This document shows positions 16,396-25,963 of a stretch of DNA of 64,000 bases, in pieces; position 1 is the first letter of the stretch; each line of letters opens with the position of its first letter. Source of the DNA: Oceanimonas pelagia (GTDB lineage: Bacteria; Pseudomonadota; Gammaproteobacteria; Enterobacterales; Aeromonadaceae); NCBI RefSeq assembly GCF_030849025.1, contig NZ_CP118224.1:1720001-1784000 (forward strand), read 5' to 3'. The translations under genes and the position numbers were made by a program. A model generated the notes under the pieces. It was not told the origin of the DNA and did no database searches. It was given only the letters and a program-made list of their open reading frames with translations.

Positions 16396-17859
16396 TTAAC
16401 CCAACCGGTAGTTGGGCGCTTCCTTGGTAATGGTCACATCGTGCACGTGCGACTCCTGAATGCCCGCGCCGGATATCTTAACAAATTCTGCCTTGGTGCG
16501 CAGGTCATCTATGGTGGCACTGCCGGTGAGGCCCATGGCACTGCGCAGACCGCCCATCTGCTGATGGATAATTTCCTTCAGTTTGCCCTTGTAGGGCACC
16601 CGGCCTTCAATGCCTTCCGGCACCATTTTATCGGCGGCGTTGTCACTCTGGAAGTAGCGATCGCTGGAGCCCTTGCTCATGGCACCTAGGGAGCCCATGC
16701 CACGGTAAGACTTGAACGCCCGGCCCTGGAACAGCTCGATTTCACCGGGGGATTCTTCGGTGCCGGCAAACATGGAGCCCATCATCACGCAGTGGGCGCC
16801 GGCCGCCAGGGCCTTGGCGATGTCACCGGAGAAACGAATGCCGCCGTCGGCAATCACCGGAATGCCCAGATCCTTGAGCGCCGCCACGGCGTTGGCCACG
16901 GCGGTAATTTGCGGCACCCCGCAACCGGTAACGATACGGGTGGTACAGATGGAGCCGGGGCCAATGCCCACCTTCACCGCGCTCACGCCCGCCTCGGCCA
17001 GGGCCAGGGCGCCGGCGGCAGTGGCCACGTTGCCACCGATAATAGGCAGATCCGGATAGGCGGCACGGGTTTCCCGAATGCGCTGCAGCACACCTTCGGA
17101 GTGACCGTGGGAAGAGTCGATCAGCAGCACGTCGAGGCCGGCAGCCACCAGGGCGGCAATGCGCTCTTCATTGCCGGGGGCAGCCCCCACGGCGGCACCC
17201 ACCCGCAGGCGGCCCTGGGCATCCTTACAGGCGTTGGGCTTGCTTTCCGCTTTCTGGAAGTCCTTGGCACTGATCATGCCGGCCAGACGACCGTTACTTT
17301 CCACCACCAGTACCTTCTCAATACGGTGCTGCTGCATCAGGGCTTCCACCTGATCACGGCCGGCGCCCACGGGCACGGTGACCAGGCGGCTCTTGTCGGT
17401 CATGACTTCATGCACGGCCTTGCTCATGTCCTGCACAAAGCGCACATCACGGCCGGTGATGATACCCACCAGTTCGCCGTCGGCGGCGATCACCGGGTAG
17501 CCGGCAAAGCCGTTCTGTTGCGTGAGTTCGCGCACATCGGCAATGGTCATGTCGGGGGAAACGGTCACCGGATCGGACACCATACCGCTCTCGAATTTCT
17601 TGACCTTGCGCACCTGGGCGGCCTGGGCCTCAACGGACATGTTCTTGTGAATAAATCCGATACCGCCTTCCTGGGCCAGGGCAATGGCCAGATCGGCTTC
17701 GGTCACAGTGTCCATGGCGGCGGAGACGATGGGGATGTTAAGATTGATTTCCCGGGTCAGACGGGTGCGGAGATCCGCCGTGTTGGGCAATACGGTGGAA
17801 TGGGCTGGGACCAGCAGTACATCATCAAAGGTCAGGGCGTCTTGGGCAATCCTAAGCAT
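16396..17859 (-). CDS. guaB: Inosine-5'-monophosphate dehydrogenase
   Basis: 487 residues (E. coli 488). A TIM barrel carries two inserted CBS domains (about 90-205: [16 protein letters not shown] and [11 protein letters not shown]). The catalytic loop is GPGSICTTR, followed by the flap YFQ and [11 protein letters not shown]. It oxidises IMP to XMP with NAD+, the committed GMP step. The ATG at 17859 ([11 protein letters not shown]) has GGTGA 8 bases upstream and matches the E. coli start; an ATG five codons earlier has no ribosome site. First gene of guaBA, divergent from xseA. Confidence 0.97.
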   Translation of the reverse strand: MLRIAQDALTFDDVLLVPAHSTVLPNTADLRTRLTREINLNIPIVSAAMDTVTEADLAIALAQEGGIGFIHKNMSVEAQAAQVRKVKKFESGMVSDPVTVSPDMTIADVRELTQQNGFAGYPVIAADGELVGIITGRDVRFVQDMSKAVHEVMTDKSRLVTVPVGAGRDQVEALMQQHRIEKVLVVESNGRLAGMISAKDFQKAESKPNACKDAQGRLRVGAAVGAAPGNEERIAALVAAGLDVLLIDSSHGHSEGVLQRIRETRAAYPDLPIIGGNVATAAGALALAEAGVSAVKVGIGPGSICTTRIVTGCGVPQITAVANAVAALKDLGIPVIADGGIRFSGDIAKALAAGAHCVMMGSMFAGTEESPGEIELFQGRAFKSYRGMGSLGAMSKGSSDRYFQSDNAADKMVPEGIEGRVPYKGKLKEIIHQQMGGLRSAMGLTGSATIDDLRTKAEFVKISGAGIQESHVHDVTITKEAPNYRLG

Positions 17860-18019
17860 CGCAATATTCACCATAGTTTGGGGGGTAAAAATATTGCCAA
17901 AGAATTTTAGGCATTCCCCCCCTTCGGGTAAAGCGATTTTTTGTTATTTTGGTCGGCAAGACGAAAAACTCTCCCCAAAGCAGTTTATTTTCAAATAAAA
18001 ATACTCACCAGAGGTGATT

Positions 18020-19363
18020 TTGCAGCAGGAAAAGTTAACCAACATCTACACCGTCAGCCGCCTTAATCGCCATGCCCGGCTGCTGCTGGAAGGCGACCTG
18101 GGCGCGGTCTGGCTCACCGGTGAAATCTCCAACCTGGCCATGCCGGCCTCCGGCCACTGGTACTTCTCGTTAAAAGACAACCAGTCGCAGCTGCGCTGCG
18201 CCATGTTCCGGGGCAATAACCGCAGCGTGGGCTTTCGGCCGAAAAACGGCGATCAGGTGCTTATCTTCGGCAAAGTCACGCTCTATGAGCCAAGGGGCGA
18301 CTTTCAGCTGGTGGCCCAGACCCTGGCCCCCGCCGGTGAGGGCCTGCTCAAGCAACAGTTTGAGGCGCTGAAAACTGCGCTGGCCGCCGAGGGCCTGTTT
18401 GCCGCCGAGCGCAAGCGGCCGCTGCCGGCCCATCCGAACCGCATCGGCATTATCAGCTCCCCCACCGGGGCGGCGGTGCACGACATTCTCACCGTGCTGG
18501 CCCGCCGGGCGCCGCAGCTGGAGGTGATCCTCTACCCCAGCCAGGTACAGGGTGAAGGCGCCGTGCCCCAGCTCATTAAGGCCCTGAACGAAGCCAACCG
18601 GCGCAACGAGACCGATCTGCTGCTGCTGGCCCGGGGTGGCGGCTCGCTGGAGGACTTGTGGTGCTTTAACGACGAGCGGCTGGTACGCGCCATTGCCGCC
18701 TCCCGCCTGCCGGTGGTGAGCGCCGTGGGTCACGAGGTGGACGTCAGCCTGAGCGATCTGGTGGCGGATCTGCGCGCCCCGACCCCCTCTGCCGCCGCCG
18801 AGCTCATCAGTGAAGACAGTGGCGTGCAGCGCCGCCAGTGGCAACAGGCCGGCCAGCGTCTGGAGCAGGCCATGCTGCGTGTGCTTGCCGACCGGCACAA
18901 CCGGCTGGGCCAGTGGCAGCAGCGACTGGAGCGCCAGCATCCGCGCCAGCGCCTGCAGCAGCAAAGCCAGCAACTCGACCAGCTGCAGCTACGGCTGGAG
19001 CGGGCCATGGCCCGTCGGCTGGAGCAGGCCCGGCAGCGGGCCGAGCAGGCCGCACTGCGACTGGCCCACCAGCACCCGGGCCAGCGCCTGGTGTACAGCA
19101 CAGAGCGGCTCGGCACCCTGGAGCAGCGGCTGCACGGCGCGCTGAAGGCCCGACTGAACCGCCTTGAGCACCGTCTGGCCCTGGCCGGCTCCCGGCTGCA
19201 CGCCATGAGCCCGCTGGCCACCCTTTCCCGGGGCTACAGCATTACTCTGCATAACAACCGGGTGATCACCGATACCGGCCGGCTGAAAGAGGATGACATG
19301 ATCACCACCCGGCTGGCCGAGGGCGAAGTGACAAGCCGGATCGAAACCATCAAGCGTACTTGA
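18020..19363 (+). CDS. xseA: Exodeoxyribonuclease VII large subunit
   Basis: About 447 residues. The N-terminal OB-fold ([22 protein letters not shown], then [10 protein letters not shown] and [10 protein letters not shown]) is followed by the catalytic domain with [31 protein letters not shown] and [12 protein letters not shown], then a long Gln/Arg/Leu-rich coiled coil (about 250-390). With XseB it degrades single-stranded DNA. No ATG start is available: TTG at 18020 has AGAGG 5 bases upstream, and GTG at 18014 is the alternative. xseB is not in this window. Its stop is one base from that of the convergent dehydrogenase gene. Confidence 0.95.
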   Translation: MQQEKLTNIYTVSRLNRHARLLLEGDLGAVWLTGEISNLAMPASGHWYFSLKDNQSQLRCAMFRGNNRSVGFRPKNGDQVLIFGKVTLYEPRGDFQLVAQTLAPAGEGLLKQQFEALKTALAAEGLFAAERKRPLPAHPNRIGIISSPTGAAVHDILTVLARRAPQLEVILYPSQVQGEGAVPQLIKALNEANRRNETDLLLLARGGGSLEDLWCFNDERLVRAIAASRLPVVSAVGHEVDVSLSDLVADLRAPTPSAAAELISEDSGVQRRQWQQAGQRLEQAMLRVLADRHNRLGQWQQRLERQHPRQRLQQQSQQLDQLQLRLERAMARRLEQARQRAEQAALRLAHQHPGQRLVYSTERLGTLEQRLHGALKARLNRLEHRLALAGSRLHAMSPLATLSRGYSITLHNNRVITDTGRLKEDDMITTRLAEGEVTSRIETIKRT

Positions 19364-19364
19364 G

Positions 19365-20741
19365 TCAGTCTTGCTGCTCCGGCAGGCTGGCCAGCTGCGC
19401 CAAGGTCAGGGGGGCGGCGGGCCAGCGCGGAGTGAATACACCCAGCTCGTTCACCGCCCTGCCCTGCACCGCTGCCAGCACCATGGCCGCCTGCGGGCCG
19501 CACTGGCGGCCCTGACAGGGCCCCATGCCACAGCGGCTGAAGGCCTTGAGGCCGTTCAGATCCAGCCGGTGTTCACCGGCCAGCGCCCGCACCCGCCCCA
19601 GGGTAACGTTCTCGCAGCGGCACAGCAGGGTGGTATCACTTTCTTCGGCCAGGGCCCGTTCATCGGGCCGGTACAGGGCTTCAAGAAAGGGCCGAATGGC
19701 CGCATCCCGCGCTGCCTGAGCCTGTAATTGCGCCGCTTCTTCGCTATTCAGCACCGGCGTCAGCTTCAGCTCCTGCGCCAGCTCCCGGGCCAGCAGGCGG
19801 CCGTGCCAGGCGGCCTGCCGCGCGCCCAGAATGGCGGCGCCGTCGCCGGCCACATAGAGGCCGGGTACCGGGGTGCGGCCCGCCTGCTGGCACGGCTCCC
19901 AGCACAGCCGTTGCGGGCTCCAGTCGAGCGGGCAGCCGGCCCCGGCAAGCAGGGCGGTATGGGGAATAACACCAAAGTGCGTGAGCAGGGTGTCGGTCTC
20001 AATGTGGTATTGCCGCCCTCTGTGCCCAAAGCGCACCGACTGCAGCCAGTCGTCACCTTCCGCCGCCAGCCCGTGAGCCCCCAGATAAAGGGGCACGCCG
20101 GCCCGTTTCAGCGCCCACTGATAGCGCAGTCCCTGCCACAGGTAGTGACCGGCCCGCAGCGCCTTGGGCAGCGCGCCAAGGGCACGGCGATAGTGGCGCA
20201 ACGGGGTCAGATCGATGACCGCTCTGGGCGCCCGGCCATGCCGCAAATATTGCCAGGCCAGCAGATACAACAGCGGGCCACAGCCTGCCAGCACCGCGCC
20301 CTCGGCGGCCAGCCCCTGCTCCTTCAGCAAAATCTGGCCGCCGCCGGCGTTCACCACCCCGGGCAGGGTCCAGCCGGCAAAGGGCCAGGCCCGCTCCATG
20401 GCGCCGGCACACACCGCCACCCGGGCGGCCTGCACCCGGCTGGCCTCGCCTTTCCGCAGCAGCGCCACCTCAAAGCCGGGCTCAATGGCCCAGACCCGGG
20501 TGCCCGGCCAGTAGTGCAGCCCCTGCCGGCGAAAGGCATGCACCAGTTCACCGCCCCGGTGGTAGTCCGGGCCCAGCAGGGCCAGGGCGTCATCGCCCTG
20601 CTGCTCCCAGCGCCGGTAGATCTGGCCGCCGGGGGCCGGTTGTTCGTCCACCACCAGCACGCTCAGGTCCAGCCGGGCGGCATCGGTGGCCAGGGCCAGG
20701 CCCGCCGGGCCGGCGCCCACCACCAGCAGATCAACCTGCAT
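19365..20741 (-). CDS. FAD/NAD(P)-binding oxidoreductase with BFD-like [2Fe-2S] C-terminus (opine oxidase A / HcnB-like)
   Basis: 458 residues. It begins with the FAD fold MQVDLLVVGAGPAGLALATD, has a second dinucleotide site (GAVLAGCGPLLYLL) and GLYVAGDGAAI. The C-terminal 90 residues hold a BFD-like iron-sulphur motif (LLCRCENVTLGRV, then CGMGPCQGRQCG). This is the architecture of the A subunit of octopine/nopaline oxidase, HcnB and D-hydroxyproline dehydrogenase, which pass electrons from an amine substrate to the respiratory chain. The start at 20741 has GGAGG 6 bases upstream and overlaps the ferredoxin gene by 11 bases. Last gene of a three-gene operon. Confidence 0.85.
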   Translation of the reverse strand: MQVDLLVVGAGPAGLALATDAARLDLSVLVVDEQPAPGGQIYRRWEQQGDDALALLGPDYHRGGELVHAFRRQGLHYWPGTRVWAIEPGFEVALLRKGEASRVQAARVAVCAGAMERAWPFAGWTLPGVVNAGGGQILLKEQGLAAEGAVLAGCGPLLYLLAWQYLRHGRAPRAVIDLTPLRHYRRALGALPKALRAGHYLWQGLRYQWALKRAGVPLYLGAHGLAAEGDDWLQSVRFGHRGRQYHIETDTLLTHFGVIPHTALLAGAGCPLDWSPQRLCWEPCQQAGRTPVPGLYVAGDGAAILGARQAAWHGRLLARELAQELKLTPVLNSEEAAQLQAQAARDAAIRPFLEALYRPDERALAEESDTTLLCRCENVTLGRVRALAGEHRLDLNGLKAFSRCGMGPCQGRQCGPQAAMVLAAVQGRAVNELGVFTPRWPAAPLTLAQLASLPEQQD

Positions 20742-20997
20742 GCTCACCTCCGGTCTCAATCTCCATGCCCTCGGCCACCGGCACCTGACAGCCCTGCTGC
20801 TGCTTGCCATCTATCCAGACCAGACACTCGTAGCACACCCCCATCAGGCACAGGGGTGTGCGCGCCCGGCCTTCACGCCAGATGACTTTACGCTGCTGCA
20901 GTAACACCGAGGCCACCGAGCTGTCCGCCGGCACCCGGCAGGGGGCGCCGTCAATGTGAACCGATACGGTGGCGCCGGCTTGGGTTGGTTTCCACAT
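20731..20997 (-). CDS. (2Fe-2S) ferredoxin-like subunit (opine oxidase C / HcnA-like)
   Basis: 88 residues: a small beta-grasp [2Fe-2S] protein with CLMGVCYEC and a fourth cysteine 13 residues later (QGC). It is the small iron-sulphur subunit that goes with the two flavoprotein subunits encoded on either side. The ATG at 20997 has GGAGA 6 bases upstream; the frame begins one codon earlier at a TTG. It overlaps the upstream gene by 47 bases and the downstream gene by 11, so expression is tightly coupled. Confidence 0.85.
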   Translation of the reverse strand: MWKPTQAGATVSVHIDGAPCRVPADSSVASVLLQQRKVIWREGRARTPLCLMGVCYECLVWIDGKQQQGCQVPVAEGMEIETGGEHAG

Positions 20998-22075
20998 CAA
21001 ATCTCTCCGTGGTCATGGATATCAGGGGAGCCCCGCTTTGTTGCTCCAGCAGCTCGGCCAGCTCAAGGGCATGCCAGGCGGCCAGGGTAATGCCGCTGTG
21101 GCAGGCCACCGAATGCACGTTGGCATAAAGGGTCGAAGGCTGATACAGGGGCGCGCCGTCCGGGGTGATCACCCGGGTGGCGGCCCAGGCCCGCAACATG
21201 CGCGCCCGGCCCAGGGCCGGCAGCAGTTGGGTGGCGGTGCGGGCGATGGCGCTCAGCACCGACACCCGGGTCTGGTTGCCGGTGTCGCCTTCTTCCCAGG
21301 AGTCGCCACACAGCACGGTGCCGTCGGCGGTCTGACGCAGATGGGCGGTGGCAAAGGGCAGCAGCGGCGGCTGACGGGCAGTCACCAGAATTTGCCCCTT
21401 CACGCCCCGCACCGGCAGGCTGGCGCCCAGTTCGTTGCGCAGCGGCTCGCCCCCCAGGCCGGTGCACAGCAACAGCCGCCGGCCCTGTACTTGGGTGCCG
21501 TCGGCCAGTTGCAGGCGAATGCCGTCGCTGCCCGCCTCTGCCGTCTGCACCGCAGAGCCCCGCCGCACCCGGCCACCCTGCCGTTCAATGCCCTGAGCCA
21601 GCGCCAGCAGCAGCATCAGCGGGTTAACATGAGCGTCGGCGTCGCACCAGGATGCCCCCGTCACCTCGCCCACGCCGGGCAGCCGGCGCGCGACTTCCGC
21701 CCTGGTCAGCATCTGCGTTTGCAGGCCGGTGGCAGCATGCAGTGCGGCCAGTTCGGCCGCGCGCTCGGCCAGCTCCCGGGCACTCAGGCAAAAATCCAGG
21801 CCGCCGCTGGGGCGGTATTCCAGATCCACCCCGGTCAGCTGCTGCAGCTCCTGAGCAAAGCCCGGCCAGAGCCGGGCCGAGGCCTGGGTAATGCGGGCAT
21901 AGTCGGTAAAGTCTGCGCCCTTGCCCTGCACCCAGATCAGCCCGAAGTTGCCCCGGGACGGCCGGGCCAGGGCGTCCTTGTCGTCAAGCACCAGCACCCG
22001 CTGGCCACGCCGGCTGGCGCCATAGCCCAGGGCCAGGCCACAGGCGCCGCCGCCCACAATAAGCCAATCCCACAT
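20951..22075 (-). CDS. DAO-family FAD oxidoreductase, catalytic subunit (opine oxidase B / HcnC-like)
   Basis: 374 residues. MWDWLIVGGGACGLALGYGA is the FAD-binding start; GNFGLIWVQGKG, GGLDFCLS and PVRGVKGQI are typical of glycine/D-amino-acid oxidase-like subunits, and HSGITLAAW near the end contacts the flavin. It is likely the substrate-oxidising subunit of the three-part dehydrogenase. I start at the ATG at 22075; the frame extends 14 codons more without support. It is first in the operon and divergent from a LysR gene 88 bases away. The substrate (an opine, hydroxyproline, glycine or other imino acid) cannot be fixed from sequence. Confidence 0.85.
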   Translation of the reverse strand: MWDWLIVGGGACGLALGYGASRRGQRVLVLDDKDALARPSRGNFGLIWVQGKGADFTDYARITQASARLWPGFAQELQQLTGVDLEYRPSGGLDFCLSARELAERAAELAALHAATGLQTQMLTRAEVARRLPGVGEVTGASWCDADAHVNPLMLLLALAQGIERQGGRVRRGSAVQTAEAGSDGIRLQLADGTQVQGRRLLLCTGLGGEPLRNELGASLPVRGVKGQILVTARQPPLLPFATAHLRQTADGTVLCGDSWEEGDTGNQTRVSVLSAIARTATQLLPALGRARMLRAWAATRVITPDGAPLYQPSTLYANVHSVACHSGITLAAWHALELAELLEQQSGAPLISMTTERFDVETNPSRRHRIGSH

Positions 22076-22163
22076 GCTGAACCTTCCTCTCTTCCGATGA
22101 TATCGCTGGCAATCCATAACATTCAGCGCATAATGCCGTTAACATCATCAGGGAACGTTATGT

Positions 22164-23102
22164 ATGTTAACTTTTCAGCAGCTCAACGCCTTTCGCGCCA
22201 TTATGCTGAGCGGCACCGTCACCGAGGCCGCACGCCAGCTTCATATCAGCCAGCCGGCGGTGAGCCGGCTGCTGGCCCAGCTGGAAGCCAGCCTGGGCTT
22301 CAGTCTGTTTGAGCGGCACAAGAGCCGGCTGCTCGCCACCCGCGAGGCCAGGGCCTTTATGGCGGAAGTGGACAAGGCCTTCATCGGCCTCGACCGGCTG
22401 GAGCAGGCCGCCGCCGGCATTCGCGAACACAGGGGCGAGCAGCTGGTGATCTCGGCGCTGCCGGCGTTTTCGCTGTCGCTGCTGCCGCAGGTAATCGCCC
22501 GCTTCTGCCGGCGTTTTGAGGGGGTCAGTATCGGCCTGGTGACCCACCGCTCCGCCGATGTGCAGGCCCGGACCCGGGCCACTCAGAGCGACATTGGTTT
22601 TGCCGACGCCATGCCCTCCGAACAGGGGCTGGACCACATTCCCTGGGTGTTTGACTGTGTCTGCCTGCTGCCCGAGAATCACCCGCTGGCAAGCCGAAAC
22701 ACCATCGCACCCGGAGATCTGCACGGTCAGCCACTGATCCAGCTGGAGCCGCACCTTGATCCCAGCGGCCGGGTGCAGCACCTGCTGGCCGAGGCCGGCG
22801 CCCGGCCACTCACCCGCATTCATACTTCTCTGGTGGCCAGCCAGGCGGGGCTGGTGGCGGCCGGCGCCGGACTGGCCCTGGTAGACCCCTTTACCGCCGA
22901 GGCGGCCCGGCCACTGGGGCTGGTGAGCCGGCCCTTTGCGCCCGCCGTGCCCTTTCGGGTAGACGTGCTGTTTCCGGCCTTTCAGCCCCGCAGCCGGCTG
23001 GCCAGCGCCTTTCTCGATGAGACCCTGGCCTGGATCCGCGAGCGGGGCATTGTGATGGCCGGTCAGGGCAGCTCGGGACCAAAGATATCCACCGGGAAGT
23101 AA
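22164..23102 (+). CDS. LysR-family regulator, OccR/NocR-like
   Basis: 312 residues. The winged helix-turn-helix is at 3-62: LTFQQLNAFRAIMLSGTVTEA, then LHISQPAVSRLLAQLEASLGF. The AFRA-MLSGT-TEAAR wording is like that of OccR/NocR, which control opine catabolism in Agrobacterium. The rest is a periplasmic-binding-protein-like effector domain. The gene diverges from the three-subunit dehydrogenase, the usual arrangement of a LysR activator and its target; CATAAC (22115-22120) and GTTATG (22157-22162) form a spaced inverted pair in the 88-base gap. Its 3' end overlaps the convergent binding-protein gene by 40 bases. Confidence 0.9.
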   Translation: MLTFQQLNAFRAIMLSGTVTEAARQLHISQPAVSRLLAQLEASLGFSLFERHKSRLLATREARAFMAEVDKAFIGLDRLEQAAAGIREHRGEQLVISALPAFSLSLLPQVIARFCRRFEGVSIGLVTHRSADVQARTRATQSDIGFADAMPSEQGLDHIPWVFDCVCLLPENHPLASRNTIAPGDLHGQPLIQLEPHLDPSGRVQHLLAEAGARPLTRIHTSLVASQAGLVAAGAGLALVDPFTAEAARPLGLVSRPFAPAVPFRVDVLFPAFQPRSRLASAFLDETLAWIRERGIVMAGQGSSGPKISTGK

Positions 23103-23851
23103 CGGTCGTTGATTTCCCGGTAGCGGCCATTGGCGCGAATGGCCTTGATGGCGTCATTCAGTTTCTGCTTCAGTGTCTGGTCCTGCTTGCGCACGGCAAT
23201 GCCGACCCCTTCGCCGTACCAGCGCGGATCCGTCACCGGCTCCCCCACCTGGGAAAAGCCCTTGCCGGCGTCCAGGTCGAGAAAGCCCTGGCGCACCGCC
23301 AGCTCGTTGACCAGCAACAGATCGAGCCGGCCGGCAGACAGGTCCAGATAGGCTTCGTCCTGAGAGCCGTAGCGCTTGATGTCGACGTCACCGCCGAAGT
23401 TGTCGCTGATGTACTTGTCGTGAGTGGTGGCCCGCTGCACGCCTACGGTTTTGCCGCTCAGGCCTTCCGGACTCAGGGTAAGGTCCGTGCCGCTGGCGCC
23501 CACGAAAATGGCCGGGATCTGGTAATACTTGTGGGTGAAGTCCACCTTGCGCTTGCGCTCTTCGGTGATCGACATGGAGGCGATAATGGCGTCAAACTTG
23601 CGTGCCAGCAATCCCGGGATCATGCCGTCCCAGTCCTGGCTGATCAGCTCGCATTTGGCCTGCATCTGTTCACACAGGGCGTTGGCGATATCAATGTCAA
23701 AACCGGTAACTTCACCGCTTTCGGTGGTGGAGGAAAACGGCGGATAGGCCCCTTCCACGGCAACGCGGATCTGGCTCCAGTCCCTGGCGCTGGCGGACGA
23801 CATGGCCAGCAGCGACAGGCCGGCGGCAAACAGTACGGTGGTTTTTCTCAT
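23063..23851 (-). CDS. ABC transporter substrate-binding protein, polar amino acid / opine family
   Basis: 262 residues with a signal peptide (MRKTTVLFAAGLSLLAMSSASA) and the SBP family 3 pattern: VAVEGAYPPFSS, GFDIDIANALCEQM, WDGMIPGLLARKFDAI, SMSITEERKRKVDFTHKYY, GKTVGVQRATTH. The family includes LAO/HisJ and the opine-binding proteins OccT/NocT. Two ATG codons in a row (23854, 23851) follow GAGGG; the second is better spaced. No permease or ATPase gene lies nearby, so it must work with components encoded elsewhere. The location suggests it feeds the adjacent dehydrogenase. Confidence 0.9.
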   Translation of the reverse strand: MRKTTVLFAAGLSLLAMSSASARDWSQIRVAVEGAYPPFSSTTESGEVTGFDIDIANALCEQMQAKCELISQDWDGMIPGLLARKFDAIIASMSITEERKRKVDFTHKYYQIPAIFVGASGTDLTLSPEGLSGKTVGVQRATTHDKYISDNFGGDVDIKRYGSQDEAYLDLSAGRLDLLLVNELAVRQGFLDLDAGKGFSQVGEPVTDPRWYGEGVGIAVRKQDQTLKQKLNDAIKAIRANGRYREINDRYFPVDIFGPELP

Positions 23852-24069
23852 CATGGTTCCCTCATTGTTGAGACGAACCTCAGTATTTACAGACGGCTGA
23901 TCCCTGTCCAATACCGGTTTAACGCCAGGTCATAAGCCGATGTTATGCCTGCGCCGAACCACGCTCCCGTTGCCGGGAGACACCGGATAAAGTCCGGCAT
24001 GGCACAACTCGGTTATTGACCAGTGGCCACAACCAAACAGGGTTGATGTACGTTTCCCGTTCAGCATGA

Positions 24070-24095
24070 ACAAGGGCTGCCACAGCAGCCCTTGT
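24070..24095 (-). terminator. Hairpin after the haem-type chemoreceptor gene
   Basis: Perfect 11-bp stem ACAAGGGCTGC/GCAGCCCTTGT with a 4-base loop, five bases beyond the stop. The tail on the minus strand is TTCATG, poor in T, so termination strength is uncertain. The stretch 23912-24069 holds no gene that I can support. Confidence 0.6.
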
Positions 24096-24099
24096 TATG

Positions 24100-25764
24100 T
24101 TAACGAGCCGGTACCAGCTCCCCCACCGGCGGAGCATCATCAAGTGTATGGGCTCCCTGTAACCGGTAATGGGCGATCATCTGCTCCAGCACCCGGCATT
24201 CCTCCACCAGTTGCAGGCTGGCGCTGGCGGCGGCTTCGGCCTGAGACAGGGTCTCGCCCGAGGAATCGCGCACCCGGGTAATGTTGCGGCTCACCTCCGC
24301 GCACACCGAGCTTTGCTCATCCGCCGAGGCCGATACCTGGGCGTTCAGCTCGTTAATGCGCGCCACCTGCTCGATAATGGCCTGCAGCGAGCTCATGGCA
24401 TCCTGAGTGCGGGCCACGCTGTCGGTGGCCTGGCCTTCGGCCTTTTCAATGGCGTGTACCGCGTCCTTGGCTTCGTTTTGCAGCAACCGGATCATGCCGG
24501 TGATCTCCTCGGCCGACTGCTGGGTACGCAGCGCCAGGGTACGCACTTCGTCTGCCACCACCGCAAAGCCCCGTCCCGACTCACCGGCCCGCGCCGCCTC
24601 AATGGCGGCGTTCAGCGCCAGCAGGTTGGTTTGCTCGGCAATGCCCTTGATCATGTCAAGCACCTTGTCGACCTGATCACAACGGCCGTCCAGCTCGCGG
24701 ATCACCCGATCGATGCGGCCAATCTCGCCACTCAGGGTCTGAATGCCTTCCACCGCTACCCGGGCCTGGTCGCTGGCGGTCAGGGCAAAGGCATGGCTCT
24801 GCTCCGAGGTTTCGGCGGTCAGCCGGGCGTTTTCCCGTACTTCCCGGGCGGAGGCTTCCATTTCGTTCACCGCCGTGGCGATGAGAGCGGTTTCCGTATC
24901 CTGCGCCTTGGCGAAAGAATCGGTCTGTGCAGAGGAATGCTGAATCTTGTCCGCCGCGGTGTAAATGCGGTCGGTCACCCGGCGAACCTCACTCAGGCTG
25001 TGCTGAAAGCTGCCCAGCAGCCCGTTGATGGCACCCACCAGGCCACCCAGCTCGTCCTTGCCCAGGGGAGCCAGCCGGGTGGACAGATCCCGCTCCGCCG
25101 CCACCCGCTGCAACCGTTGGCTGATGTTGAGAATGGGACGCTTGAGGTAGTGATTCTGCACCAACCAGAGCACGGCAAAGGCCACCAGGAACACGCCGAT
25201 CAGCACGGCAGCCAGGCGCAGGTTGTTGTCCCGTATCTGACCAAAGGTGTCGCTCAGATCATAACTGATGCGCACCGCCCCCATTACCGTGCCCTCGGGC
25301 ACCTGGTGACACTGCAGGCAGGCGGTACCGCGATATTCCTTGAACGCCTTGAACGGCTTGACCAGGGTCAGGTTGGGAATGTCGTCCTCGAGGTGCAGCT
25401 CGAGCACGGTTTCGCCCTGTTCAATGGCGCGCCGGTCCAGTTCGTCTTCAATGCCCTGATCGGGCGCGCCCGGACCAAACAGGCTGGTGACCGCCGGTCC
25501 CCGGATCACCCGTGCCTGCTCAATGCCCTTTTCTTCCTGGATCTTGGTCTGCACCAGGCCGCGCTGGTGTATGGCACCGTTCACCATCAGCACGTTGAGC
25601 TGATCCATATAGAGGTTGGCGGTGGTCTCGATTTTTTCCTCGGCCAGATGCAGTGCCAGGGCGCGCTGAAGCTGGGTCGACACGCCGTAGCAGAGTGCAA
25701 ATACCAGCACAAAAATCACCAGCAGCGGCAAAAATATTTTCCAGTTTAAAGAAAGGTTACGCAT
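24100..25764 (-). CDS. Methyl-accepting chemotaxis protein with a periplasmic haem c motif
   Basis: 554 residues. First membrane helix about 9-27; periplasmic domain to about 180; second helix about 183-203; HAMP; then the cytoplasmic signalling hairpin with the invariant tip [25 protein letters not shown] split around Q-T-N-L and [10 protein letters not shown]. The periplasmic part contains CLQCH (C149, C152, H153), a c-type haem attachment motif, in a context ([23 protein letters not shown]) like Tll0287/DUF3365-type haem sensor domains. It may sense redox state or gases and steer energy taxis. Start at 25764 (MRNLSLNWK); the frame is open 19 codons further. No C-terminal CheR-binding pentapeptide. 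Confidence 0.9.
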   Translation of the reverse strand: MRNLSLNWKIFLPLLVIFVLVFALCYGVSTQLQRALALHLAEEKIETTANLYMDQLNVLMVNGAIHQRGLVQTKIQEEKGIEQARVIRGPAVTSLFGPGAPDQGIEDELDRRAIEQGETVLELHLEDDIPNLTLVKPFKAFKEYRGTACLQCHQVPEGTVMGAVRISYDLSDTFGQIRDNNLRLAAVLIGVFLVAFAVLWLVQNHYLKRPILNISQRLQRVAAERDLSTRLAPLGKDELGGLVGAINGLLGSFQHSLSEVRRVTDRIYTAADKIQHSSAQTDSFAKAQDTETALIATAVNEMEASAREVRENARLTAETSEQSHAFALTASDQARVAVEGIQTLSGEIGRIDRVIRELDGRCDQVDKVLDMIKGIAEQTNLLALNAAIEAARAGESGRGFAVVADEVRTLALRTQQSAEEITGMIRLLQNEAKDAVHAIEKAEGQATDSVARTQDAMSSLQAIIEQVARINELNAQVSASADEQSSVCAEVSRNITRVRDSSGETLSQAEAAASASLQLVEECRVLEQMIAHYRLQGAHTLDDAPPVGELVPAR

Positions 25765-25924
25765 TCCGTGAAGGCCTCTGAATGAGTCCAAAAAAATCAT
25801 TCTAAAGCAATTACATAACATGAAAATGACATTCGGTAACCTCCTTGATCTGGATCAACCAGCCCGCTCGGCTACCCTTTTGGGCGGGCACACGGGCGGG
25901 AACTATACTTATAGGGCTGTAACA

Positions 25925-25952
25925 GAAAGCAGGCGTTCGTATGCCTGCTTTC
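25925..25952 (+). promoter_or_regulatory. 10-bp hairpin abutting the ribosome-binding site of the YbaK-like gene
   Basis: GAAAGCAGGC (25925-25934) pairs perfectly with GCCTGCTTTC (25943-25952). The Shine-Dalgarno GGGAGG starts at the next base or two. A -10-like TATACT at 25904-25909 would put the hairpin near the 5' end of the message. It could stabilise the mRNA or tune translation. Confidence 0.5.
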
Positions 25953-25963
25953 GGGAGGTAAAC

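Noticed and set aside
24169-25749. A 526-codon frame opposite the haem chemoreceptor
   Set aside because: Low-complexity antisense frame, no ribosome site or recognisable motif; the minus-strand chemoreceptor explains the region.
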